A stretch of DNA of 64,000 nt from Physcomitrium patens (Eukaryota > Streptophyta > Bryopsida > Funariales > Funariaceae): contig NC_037272.1 of NCBI RefSeq assembly GCF_000002425.4, positions 13,404,174 through 13,468,173 of the forward strand, in the 5' to 3' direction. Position 1 is the first letter of the stretch; every line of letters starts with the position of its first letter. A program made the position numbers and the translations under genes. Shown here in pieces: positions 27,710 through 38,275 of this stretch. The notes beneath the pieces are model-generated. The model saw only the letters and a program-made list of their open reading frames with translations. It was not told the DNA's origin and did no database searches.

Positions 27710-30064
27710 ACGATATGTGAATAAATATGAAGTAAAGGTGAATACAAAATATAAGATCATTGCTAAGAAGCTTAAACTAGTGATATTGCCACTATCATTG
27801 GATTTTGAAGAAAGGATTGAGAAAGCTTTCACACAACCTAATTTAAAAGATCCAAGAAAAATAGGTCATGAATTTAAGAATGAATTAACATTAGATGGTT
27901 TAAAAGTTAGATGTGAGAAATTTTTAATAAGGAATGAAGAGAGATTTTAAAGAAATTCTTTCATAACATAGTAAGGCATTTGTATTTGAATCTCATGAAA
28001 TAAGGTGCATTGATCTAAGTATTATAGTACCTATGGTTATTTTTATAATTCCACATAAACTATGGAATTTGAAGCTAATTCCAATTCTAAAGGTCTATTT
28101 GCCAAAGCTAGTCAAATTACTCAATGAATATATTATGAATTTTTTTTAAAAATATCTATTATACTATATTTCAATCGATGGTTCATAGTATCTAAGATAA
28201 ATGAGACATTAAGGCTTATTTAAGATATACAACCAATAAATAAGATAACTATTAAAAATATGGATTCAAGTCCAATTGTGGATGAGTTTGAAGAAACATT
28301 TATTGAGAGAACAATTTATTCTATAGAAGATCTTTATTTTAGATATGATAAATTTCAATTGAGAATAAAAAGTAGAGATCGACAACTATAAAGACATCAT
28401 TAGTATCAGTCAAAATAAGTACTTTAATACAAGGGGCTATAAATTTTCTGACTCATATAATAAATGGAATGCATAAAATATTAAAGGGTTTTATTTCAAG
28501 AATAATAATACCTTTTCTACATAATGTACTAATTAAGGAATGTAAAGAAGAAAAAAAGGTGAGATATTGGATTTAAAAGGATGTAAAAAGTTTGTAGCCA
28601 ATTAAATTGATGATTGTAAGAAGATTTTGACAAGTTTAGAAGAACTTCATTGAACCTTATCAAGAGAAAAATCAATGTTTGGAATAAAAAAAGTTTTGGT
28701 GGTAGGACACATGTGTGGATTATATAGATGCAAGTTAAATATGAAAAAATTTGATATTATTAAAAAAATAAAAGAATATATAAACATGATAGAAATTAGA
28801 AGATTTTTAGGAGCATGTATTTTTAATCATGTATAGATACTTCATTTTGTAAATGTAATAGATCTATTATATGATTTGTTAAGAAAAAAAATTAATAGAA
28901 AGGAGAAAAAAAAAAAACTATGGAAAAATTAAAAGAACTTCTTTTTTTACTTTTAACTTTGAAGAAAGTAATTTATGAATATAGAAGGTTGGTGATATGA
29001 ATAATTGATGTAAGTCCAATTAGAATAAGTTAAATAATTGGATAAGATGATGAATAGGGGAATAGATATATAATAAGGTTTAAAAAAGAGATTTTGAATG
29101 TTAGGCAAACGACAAATGTATAAATCAAAATAAAATTATAAAGTATAGTAATAGCTATGAAAATTAAAAAAGAATATTTAATTAATATATTGGTAGTTAC
29201 AAAAATAGGTTGTCTATCTTTATTGGACATGATTATAAGTTTTTCAATTTCTAATATTGCTATCTTAAGATAGATAACATATATCAAATTTATAAATCCA
29301 AAATTTAAACACATTGGAGGAAAAAAAAATTAATTGCAGATATATTATCAAGAATAAGATATTATGATGAAAAAGATATGATTTATTTGGAAGTTGATGT
29401 GGATAAAAAATTTTATACTAATGCATTATTAAAGAAAGAAGGTAAATATTTGAATATATCATTGGAAATATTTGTAATAGATTTATATAAAAAAAAATAG
29501 AAAGATATTAGAGAGTATTTAAGCACATTAAAGCAACAAGAAGATTAGAAAGATTAAGAATTTAAGAAATCCTTAAAAAAGCCTAAGGATATTTTTTAGA
29601 TAATGGATATTTATGAAAGCATCCAAAAAAAAGAAGAGAAGTACCACAACAGATTATATGTTGTTTAGAAGCTCAACAAAAGATTATTAAAGAATTTCAT
29701 GAAAGTCTATGGGCTAGACATTAGATTATTTGGACAACATTTACTAAGTTAAAAGAGAAATATTGGTGGAAGGGCATGCACAAAGATGTAGCAAATTTTA
29801 TAGGATCTTGTGAAACTTACCAAAAGTATTCAAACATTTGGTATTGAGATGGATTACATGCAATATATCCTTTAGCTTTATATTATAAGTAGATGATGGA
29901 TTTAGTAGCAATGCCTATGGAACTCAAATAAATGAAGTATTTGATACATGTATGAGAAGATTTATCTAATATAATTGAAGGACAAGTATTAAGAATAAAA
30001 GATGTTAAAAGAATATGCCAATTTTTATTAAAAGATATTATTTTTTACTATGGTTTCATTAAAA
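27710..30064 (+). pseudogene. Element H pol: RT, RNase H, integrase start
   Basis: Colinear with B pol. KVNTKYKIIAKKLK matches the B segment VETRYKTADKKVK; RT core near 28,000-28,560 with DLYFRYDKFQL; RNase H near 28,700-29,450; integrase zinc-finger segment near 29,700-29,830 (KEKYWWKGMHKDV); integrase core broken off near 30,064. Many stops; dead. Confidence 0.7.
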
Positions 30065-30089
30065 AAATTTAAAACTTTATAATTGTATT

Positions 30090-30943
30090 AAAAAAAATAA
30101 AAATATGTTTACAAATTTGAGGATTTTTTGAATTTTGTAGTGTGTATATAAGTAAAATTTGAATAGTGTATTGGTGTGCTACTTGTAAATATGTATGCAA
30201 ATTTTGAGGTCAATCAAACAATTAAATTGAAGTATATGAAGGTTTTTGTGTATTGAGGTCTTAGATATTGGAGTTTGAAGGTCAATGAGTGTTTCTAAAA
30301 TCTTTTGCAATTTGTCAATTGGATTGAAGTGAAATTCTTTTGTATAGATATTATATTTTATTTTCAATATTTAGGTGAAATTTGAGAGAAATTAACTAGT
30401 TCAAAAAGGAGATATTTGCACTAAAAGTTGAATATTCAGATTGGAATAGGAGGCCATGTAACATCCAATTGGATTATCTTGCATTTCTCTCAATTGGTAA
30501 GTTCAATTGTTTTCATCTTTTTTGTGATTGTTTCTTATTAAGACATTAAAAAGTATGCAAATTTTGAGTTGTTAACAATGGTTTGATCATTAATTGTTGA
30601 GGTTCTATTTTGCCATAGGATTAGTTAAGAATTTATTTAAGACCTAAGATTTAATTAGAATTTTATTAGAATTTGACATAAGATTTAATTAAGATTCAAT
30701 TAGGATATCAATTAAGATTATATTAAAGAATTTATTTTTAGTATTTTTAAAAAATTCTTTATATTTTTTGAGATTTTTAAAAAATTTATTTTGATAAGAT
30801 AAAATTTGATTGGGTTATTAGGGATTACTTGAATTTTATTTAAGGTTTTATTAAACTTAGTAGAATTATTATTGAATAATTATTTATCTTCTACTACTAG
30901 GTTCCCAGTGCATTCTTAAGCAAGAATATACATAATGTAATAT
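30090..30943 (+). repeat. 3' LTR of element H, 5'-truncated
   Basis: Direct-repeat partner of 15.1-16.16 kb. It joins integrase sequence without the expected polypurine tract, so the start of this LTR is lost. Confidence 0.65.
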
Positions 30944-32239
30944 TAGATTTCATATGGCTTCTAGAAATAGAACAAGTTTTGTTTTTCCAAAAAATTATAT
31001 GTTTAGTATATGAAGACATATGGTGGTTGAAACTGCCATATATGTCCAAACAACAACTAAGAATATGGCACCTACAAAAAATAAGGCACTAAAATCTTTG
31101 TGTGGTCATTCAAGCAATTATAGAGATCCTTTAATGTACAATTTCATTTATCATTTGGCCTTGCAGATGTTAATTTTCCAAAAAATCCTTTTATTTCAAC
31201 TTCAATGTAAGATGAAGATATTAGTCTTAAAAATATAATACATACTTTGACTTACATAGCATTGAATATGCCTATATTTTCTAGTATTGACTTATTAGCT
31301 TAAGAATTCAAAGGAATAAGTATCTTTTAATTGGTTAATAAATTGTTGGAAGGCAAAGGATCTATGCCATTATCAGAAGAAACTCAAGTAATAACAAAAC
31401 CTTCAGCTCAAGAAGATTTAGCTAAGTTACAAGCAAAACTTACAATCAAAGCTATTACTATATTTAATGAAAGTCATTTAAAGGCTACAAACATAAATCC
31501 TATAAGTGAAGTACCATTGGATACTGAGGTAGCATTTTAATCTGATGTTGTAGTTAGATTTGTTCAAAAATATCAAAATTTATATCTAAGAAGTATACAA
31601 TTAGTTAATAATAATAACATACTAATTATTAGTTATATTAGTGGCAATACTAGTCATGCTATATTTTTTCATATTATGCTAAATTTTAAAATTCAGCTAG
31701 TTATGATTAGTAAGCAACTTACTCAAAAATTAAGTCTTATTTGTATAGAATTCGGACCTTGTCTTTTCACCATTGTTACTTTAATAAGGAGTATGAAGAA
31801 AATTATTAACTATACCAAGAAACCTTTGTAATTAATATTTTATATCATATTTGGTCTACTTTATTCACATTTGTCTCTAAAGTATGTAGTAACTAGTACC
31901 ACCAACTGTGATATTTTAGTGGGTCAAAAGGCCCTTTATCCATTTGGTTTTGGCCTAAATAATTGGATTGAAGAAGCATGGATTCAACTAGGATGGTCTA
32001 TTAGTGATAGAAGAAAAGAATTCATTCTAGTCACATTTGCTGCAATTGCTATACTTATATCAACAAAAATCTTTTTTCATTGTAGTACATTTTTATCTAA
32101 TTTATTTTATGGAGTGGTTTTATTAGAAGAAATATTAATATTTATATTCCATTCTATAGGACCAACTAATCTACTTACTTTAGAAATTTATACAAAATAT
32201 AAAAAGGATCCATTTCTTCTCAAAAAAACATGTGCATAA
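30944..32239 (+). pseudogene. F gag end and protease region
   Basis: Short open pieces at 31,020-31,238, 31,331-31,540 and 31,871-32,239. The 31,331 piece has LSEETQVITKPSAQEDLAKL; a protease-like stretch reads IQLVMISKQLTQKLSLI near 31,690-31,740; the 31,871 piece has CDILVGQKALYPFGFGLNNW, a segment I recall from gypsy elements of this kind between protease and the next domain. Confidence 0.55.
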
Positions 32240-32264
32240 TTTTTTTGCCAAGGTGAAGAGATTG

Positions 32265-32651
32265 TATCCGCATTAGATATATTAAAGTTATCAACTTCTT
32301 CTTTTTTTACCTACCTTTGTCTAACTTATTTAATAGCATCTACCAAATGAGGATATTACTCTTGTAGAGCTCTTTGCAAATATTGGTACAAGTTTGGCAA
32401 TAGTATTAAAGATTAGGCTTATTATTTGACAGTACATTCACATGGATATTGGAACTACACCTAATCAAATAGCTTAATATCATTTCCAAAGATTATTAAT
32501 TATGTATCCTAAACAATTACAATCTTCTACCATCCTTAGCTTTTTTAGTCAACTCTTTTATGATGTCACTTTTATTAGTCATGAAGATTTAAAAAAATTA
32601 GGCTACATAAACTTATTAATTATTAAATGGCCTTGTCAAGGTCATTTACAT
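32265..32651 (+). pseudogene. C5 cytosine DNA methyltransferase domain, N-terminal part, inside element F
   Basis: One frame from about 32,340 to 32,645, with only two stops (TGA 32,427 and TAA 32,475), carries methyltransferase motif I, LVELFANIGTS at 32,361-32,393 (consensus ELFAGxG; the Gly to Asn change needs only two G-to-A steps), and motif IV WPCQGH at 32,628-32,645, whose Cys codon TGT at 32,634-32,636 is the catalytic position in this family. Between them lies LGYINLLIIKWPCQG, matching the usual hydrophobic approach to motif IV. The enzyme class transfers methyl groups from S-adenosylmethionine to cytosine C5 in DNA. The rest of the domain (motifs VI-X) is missing: a solo LTR begins at 32,652. 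Dead copy. Confidence 0.72.
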
Positions 32652-33410
32652 TGTCATATTATGTATGTTCTTACTTGAAAATATACAAAGCACCTAGTTG
32701 TGGAAGATAAATAAAAAGACAACAATAATTCTATCAAGCCTGATAGAGCCTTAAATAAACTTCAAATAATCCTAAATAAATCCAATCAAACTTTAACCTA
32801 TCAAAATAAATTTTAAAAAAATCTCAAAAGAAATACAAAAAATGATTTTTAGCTCAAAGAAAAATAACAAGAAAAATTTTAAAACATATAAAGATAAATT
32901 ACACTTATCAATTGAGACAAATACAATATAATCTAATTGGATGTTAGGGGGCCTTCTATTCCAACCTAAATTCTGAACTTCTAGTGCCAATATCTCCTTC
33001 TTAAACCATTGAATTGCTTTCAAATTTTACCTATACATTGAAAATCAAGTTTAATATCCAGAAAAAAGAATTTCACTTCAATCCAATTGACAAATTGCTG
33101 AAGATCTTAGAAACACTCACTAACCTACAAACTCCAATTTTTAAGACCTCAATCTACAAAAACCTTTATGTACTTCAATCTGGTTGTTTGATTGACCTCA
33201 AAATTTGCATACACATTTACAACTAGCACACCAATATATTACCTAGATTTCACCTATATATTTATATATATATATAGTAAAAAATTCAAGAAATCCTTAA
33301 ATTTATATATATATTTTAATTTTTCAAATCCTAATTCTACCAAGAACATTATTAATTTTGAAAATCTCTCAAAATCTCAATATTAATTCAAACAACATGA
33401 AACCAATGTC

Positions 33411-33443
<33 letters not shown>

Positions 33444-33480
33444 GGATGTCAATTCACAAACCTATGAAGAACCTAATGCC
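32652..33480 (-). mobile_element. Solo LTR of the H family, inverted
   Basis: The reverse complement matches the two H LTRs over several hundred bases and its end (here the left side, TGTCATATTATG) matches the family LTR end. It interrupts the methyltransferase frame. The right border is uncertain (33,397 to about 33,480); a run of about 30 T at 33,413-33,442 lies in that zone. Confidence 0.65.
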
Positions 33481-34869
33481 AATAAAAAAAAAGTGTGCTA
33501 TGGGCTTTTTAATTGACACTACAATTGCTTATGATCTTACTGAAAAATGTTATTTTTTTTTAGGCTAGGCTATGGATCTCAAGACTTTTATATGGATTTT
33601 TGGCATATGTTTTATTATTTAAAAGCATTTTTAAGACCATAATAGTATTCTGGGATAAAAAAATAATAGTCAAAGAATAGTAGATGTGTGAGTGTAAAAT
33701 TCACTCCTTAATCCAATTACAAGATGGCTTCAATTAAGAGCTGTTTGTAATAGGTGGTGTGAAGTAAAAGTAGCAAAAAAAAATAATAAAAGATGAAAAA
33801 TACAAAATAAGTAAAATAAGTGCAATCAAACAATTATACACAATAAAACTAGTCACAGTCTATTTATTGAGTTTTTATTTAGTAAAAAGTAAAAAATAAA
33901 AGTAAAAAATATATTTTTAAAAAGATTTTTTTTTTTTATCTTTTCAATAGTATAAGAAAAATGTAAATCCGAATTATTATGAGGAAATTATGAAGGTTTG
34001 AAAAATAACAAATAAATAAATAAATAATTAAGTAAATAATTTTACCTCAAGGGTAACTTCCTTAAGATATTAAGAGTTTAAGCCTCTTCAAGGCTCACAA
34101 GTAGTATATATGGATTCCAAAGAGAGGCCATGAGACCTTAGTCTTATCTTCCTAACTACCTTCAAGGTGCTACAACCCATATGGAACTTGTGCACCTCCC
34201 TTCTTTCAAGGACTATACTAGCTGCTAGTCCTCCTATTTTTTACTTGGTAAAATCTATAATTTTATATTTTTAACTTCACTATGGTATTTAAAAAAATTC
34301 AATTAGCCTAGGAATCTAATGAGGCCTTCAAATCTTACTCCATTTCTTCATAATGGATTCCGAAGTTATAAAACCTATTTTTACCAAAGTCTTAGAAATT
34401 GCTCTATTTTTTTTTTAATTCTAAATAAATTCTAAATAAATTCTAAAAATTCTTATTATGGTTTTATAATACTAATATCAATTTAAGGCTATAATTTTAT
34501 ACTTTGATAATTTTTATAGTGATAAAATTAATTTAAATCTACTATAAATTTTACTTTCAATATAACTAATTAAAAAGACATGATGTGCTTTCTTACACTT
34601 CTTTCAACTAGTAACTAACATTTATATTTTTTTTTATAAGTATTATATATAGATAGAAATCCAATAGAAATATTGATCTTTGTAAATATTCTTCAATATT
34701 CAATAATAAATAAAAAATACTAAATCAACTAAGATAATTACCTCCAAGACTTATTAAGACTCTATTTCTTCTCCACTAATATTTTTCTACTTCATTTAAC
34801 ATCCTTTAAGTACATCTTTACCTAAAAATTGTAGTTTTGGTATTCTATTGTCTTAAAAAAACTAGTGAG
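33481..34869. other. AT-rich DNA without recognised genes
   Basis: Stops in all frames and no motif I can name. It sits where the C-terminal methyltransferase half and the N-terminal part of F pol would be expected, so it may hold unrecognisable remains of them. Confidence 0.4.
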
Positions 34870-36043
34870 TCAATTTGATGATTTAAAAGATGCTAAATTT
34901 ATTAAGGTTGAAGAATCCAAGTCATTTCTTTGCTTATAGAGGCATGCAATTGATGAACTACAAGTTCAATGTATTTTTGTAATTTTAGCTAAAAACTTAG
35001 AGAAAACAAATATTCAAGAGATTCTTTCACAAGATTTATTTTTGAAAGACATTCCATATTCTACCAACATTTCTAATTTATACAAATATTATGGTGATGA
35101 AGTCCCTCATTTAATTAGAAGTGAGAATGTTGAGGATATAGGAGTTGTTTCTTTAATAGATTAACAGTTAAAGGCCATGCTGGCATATAGTGGTATTTGA
35201 TTGGTGAAAAAAGAAACCATAAATTTTGATGATTAACAATTGAAATTAGGACCACAACTTACTAATGCCAAAGCACGAAAGGTACGAGCTTTTATCTGCA
35301 TATATTACAATTATTTTGCATTTAGTTCTAAAATCTTAAAGGTTATAAAGGCAAACCTATTCACATCCAATTGAAAGTTGATCAACTAATCTTTTGATAA
35401 CCTTACAAGCTTAGTACCTCAAAAAAATTGGTGTCCATGCTTGTTGCAAAGAATTATTATCTACAAGCTTGATTGAGCTTATTAATAGTAAATATGCTTA
35501 TATTATAGCTATGCATTCAAAGAAAGATATTTTTAGTAATTAGATAGAGAAATAGATGTATAGAGATTATTATCCATTTAATCATAAGATTAAGTGTGAT
35601 TAATATCCAATGCTAATAATAATAGAATTATTTGATGTAGTAGGATTCTTTTAAGTATTTAAGATTTTGGATTTAAGATATGATTATTACCAATTAAAAT
35701 TACTTGTTGAAGATTTGGTGAAGAAAATATTTTGGAGAGTTGATCAAGATAATAAATATAAATTATATTACTAAAAGTTTCTTCTATTTAATCTTAAGAA
35801 TGCACCAATTGAGTTTCAATGAATTATAGAACAAGTTTTATCTACCTTGTCAATTATTAGATGTTACATTGATGATATTAATATTTTTAGTAGTATCCTA
35901 CAAGATCATATAATATATGTACAAGTAATATCTAAGCGATTATAATAATGGAGATGATACTTGTATCATAAAAAATATAAATTCGGCCATGAATAGTTAT
36001 CATATTTAGATCACATGATTATTTTATAAAGTCTTGGTATTTT
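34870..36043 (+). pseudogene. F reverse transcriptase and RNase H start
   Basis: Motifs in order: SSKILKGYKGKPIHIQLKVD near 35,320-35,380 (the segment before RT), MHSKKDIFSN, DLRYDYYQL near 35,670-35,700 and CYIDDINIFS near 35,860-35,890, which is the RT catalytic YxDD box. KYKFGHE and YLDHMIIL follow. Several stops. Cut by R2 copy 2. Confidence 0.68.
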
Positions 36044-37226
36044 TGTGATGCACTTAATTTAAGTACATCAAATTTATTTGAAGGATAATTAATTTTACTT
36101 ATAGAAAGAGAAGGATATAATGATAATATATATTTATAAATTTGAATGGAATTTGAAATAAAAAGTTGTTAGTTTGAATGGATTATTTAAGCTTGAAGAT
36201 ATTATCTTTTAGAATAGATATCTAACTATATAGTGATTCAAGGTAAGTATTAGAAAAAGATTAGGGCAACAATTTTAGAAAAGTAGTTTTTTTATTTTTT
36301 ATTTTTTATTTTTTTATTTTTATTTTTCTATTATTTTTGAGAGAAAAGATTCAATATTAGTTTAGAATTTTTTACTCCAATTTTTGTTTTATCTTTTTAT
36401 ATTGATATTTGAAGAAAAACTAGATCTAATTGTAAGCCTTTCAATAAGCTATAGCACACAAGAAATAAAGCTGTGAGGAGGAAGAGTGAAGCAAATTTGT
36501 GAAAATGAGATTGCTAGAGTTTTTTGGAGAGAAGATTTAATATTGATTTAGGATTTTCTATGCTACTTCTTACATTTTTTTTTTTTTTGTATTGATATTT
36601 GAAGTGAAGTTAAATCTTATTGTGAGCTTTTGAGCAAGCTATGGCACATAAGAAATGAAGCTCTTACGACGGAAATCCAAGAAAATTTGTAAAAAAGAGG
36701 TTGCTGGAGTTTTTAGGAGGGGAGATTCAACACTTCTTTGGGATTTTGTACACCACTTCTTGTATTTTTGTCTTTTTATGTTGATATTTTTAAAAAAACT
36801 AGATCTAATTATGAAATTTTCAATAAGCCTTAGTACATAAGAAATAGAGCTTTGATGAATGATATTCAAACAAATTTGTGGAAAGAAATTAGTGGATTTT
36901 TTAGGCAAAAAATTTCAAGATTGATTTGAGATTTTTATACCATTTATTAGATTTTCTTTTCTTTTTATTCTTAATGAGCTAATTTTTTTTTAGATTTAAT
37001 TAATAATAAATAAATTATAGATATTTTAGTAAAAAAGAGTTTAGATTTGAGATTAGAGTTAGATATTGGATGCATTTTAGTATAAGAAAGAAATTAATCT
37101 ATAAATTATACTTTTTCTTTGGTTATTTTTTATATTTGATTTTATTTGAAATAACATTGTTCTTTTTTATAACCAACTTGTGATCAAGGATTCTATGTTT
37201 TTTTGAGGAGGCTCGTCCTCTTGACA
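36044..37226. repeat. R2 copy 2, probable solo LTR with internal tandem units
   Basis: Matches 25,914-27,709. Begins TGTGATGCAC, ends CTTGACA. Between about 36,240 and 36,960 at least three loosely matching units of about 180 bp repeat the ATAAGCTATAGCACA-AAGAAAT and AATTTGTG motifs. Confidence 0.7.
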
Positions 37227-37323
37227 ATATACAATAACTAAAGATAGATGCCTTACACAAAATTCTAATACAAAGTAATGTTTATGTTAGGGACATAGTC
37301 CTTAGACCTTTCTAGAGGCAAGT

Positions 37324-37370
37324 TTCTAGAACCTTCTAGAAAGAAGTCTCTAGAAACTTCCAGAAGATTC
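37324..37370 (+). promoter_or_regulatory. Heat-shock-element array in the A LTR
   Basis: TTC-TA-GAA-CC-TTC-TA-GAA at 37,324-37,341 is a perfect run of four alternating units. At 37,348-37,370, CTC-TA-GAA-AC-TTC-CA-GAA-GA-TTC is a five-unit run with one mismatch. More GAAnnTTC units follow to about 37,490. Heat-shock factor trimers bind three or more such units. The array lies about 220-265 bp before the TATA box. Confidence 0.7.
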
Positions 37371-37587
37371 CTTGAATATTCTCTTAGAATATTCTTTAAA
37401 GATTCCCTAAAGATTCTTTGAAGATTCCCTAAAGATTCTCTTAGAAGGCTCTAGAAGATTCTTAGAATATTCTAATAGATTCTAGGAAGTTACTTGAAAA
37501 GCTTCCTAGCTCTTGGATAGTCGCTCGAGAAGCTTCATAGTTCTTGGGAAGCTTCTTGATGCGCTCCCTTAGAACCATAGGCCAGTA

Positions 37588-37629
37588 GTATATATAGGAG
37601 TCGAGGCTGAAGAGTTCTTCAGTCTCGAC
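37588..37629 (+). promoter_or_regulatory. TATA box and start-site hairpin in the A LTR
   Basis: TATATATAGG ends at 37,598. GTCGAGGCTGAAG (37,600-37,612) pairs with CTTCAGTCTCGAC (37,617-37,629) around an AGTT loop, with one G-U pair. The hairpin would sit at or near the RNA 5' end. Confidence 0.72.
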
Positions 37630-37782
37630 AACACATCTCTTGAAGCTCTAGCTCAATTCTCTTGGCGTTGCTCTTGTACTCATCTGATAATCTAGTTCTT
37701 GTCATTTCTTCTTGAACTTCTTGTTTAGATTTCTTGTTTATATTTTTGGTCTGTGACAGTTTGTCGAGACTACCTTTATCTT

Positions 37783-38156
37783 AATATCAGAGCTGAATCC
37801 TTCTTGTTTGAGAGCGGATTACCCCTCTTCTTGAAGGTATTCTAGCGCTTCAGGGGTTGCGGATTACCTTCCTCTAAACTGATATTTTTTCAATCACAAT
37901 ATCAGAGCTTAGTTCTTTGAGGCAGAGAGTGGACTACCCCTTTCCTTGGAAATACTTGAGCGTTCTAAGGATTGCGGATTACCCTCTCTTGGACTGATAT
38001 TAATTCCTTCTTTTTGTTTAGCATAGCTAGTAAAAAAGACTGTTAACATCGATTTCAGAGCTTTGCCTTCTTGATAGAGTGCGGATTACCTCTCTTCTCG
38101 AAAGCATTGAGGCATTTTTAGAGGTTGCGATTTACCATCCTCTAAAACTGAAATCG
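37783..38156 (+). other. Three tandem foldable leader repeats with primer-binding-like starts
   Basis: Units at 37,783-37,886, 37,898-38,001 and 38,050-38,156. Each opens with a TATCAGAGC-like stretch, as in the initiator-Met tRNA primer-binding site, and closes with its complement: AATATCAG/CTGATATT in units 1 and 2, CGATTTCAG/CTGAAATCG in unit 3. An inner stem is ACCCCT/AGGGGT in unit 1 (37,821 and 37,852) and ACCTCT/AGAGGT in unit 3 (38,088 and 38,120). The motif GCGGATTACC recurs about twice per unit. The closing arm resembles the tRNA 3' end (CTGATACCA). Confidence 0.7.
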
Positions 38157-38275
38157 TTTAGTGTTTTTTTTCTTTTCTCCGAGTAGGTTTTAGTGACAGG
38201 TAGTGCTACAATTTTCTCCAAGAGACTTAGCAATTTCTTCTTCTCTCAAAATTTTAATCCATCTATTCTCTAAAT

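Larger units (their letters stand above)
15100..30943 (+). mobile_element. Element H: old, decayed LTR retrotransposon of the B family, split by D and R2
   Basis: Left and right LTRs in direct orientation (about 15,100-16,157 and 30,090-30,943) enclose decayed gag, protease, RT, RNase H and the start of integrase, colinear with element B. The left LTR ends in AATACAACA, followed by a degraded copy of the B primer-binding region, which fixes its inner border. Integrase stops near 30,064 and joins the 3' LTR directly, so the integrase C terminus and the start of the 3' LTR are missing, as after an illegitimate deletion. The outer left border is approximate. Confidence 0.75.
37285..37779 (+). 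repeat. 5' LTR of element A
   Basis: Starts TGTTAGGGAC. The 3' border is uncertain: either TGTGACA at 37,758 or just before the primer-binding-like TATCAGAGC at about 37,780. It contains the heat-shock-element array, a TATA box and the start-site hairpin. Only one copy is present, so the ends cannot be checked by LTR comparison. Confidence 0.65.

Noticed and set aside
16786..30064. RIP in a fungal genome as the explanation of the AT-rich decay
   Set aside because: The single-copy gene is a plant-type callose synthase with plant-like exon structure, so plant methylation and deamination is the simpler reading.
33413..33442. Poly-T run considered as the tail of an inverted non-LTR element
   Set aside because: No retrotransposon coding sequence or target duplication next to it; it is within or beside a solo LTR and is read as a homopolymer expansion.
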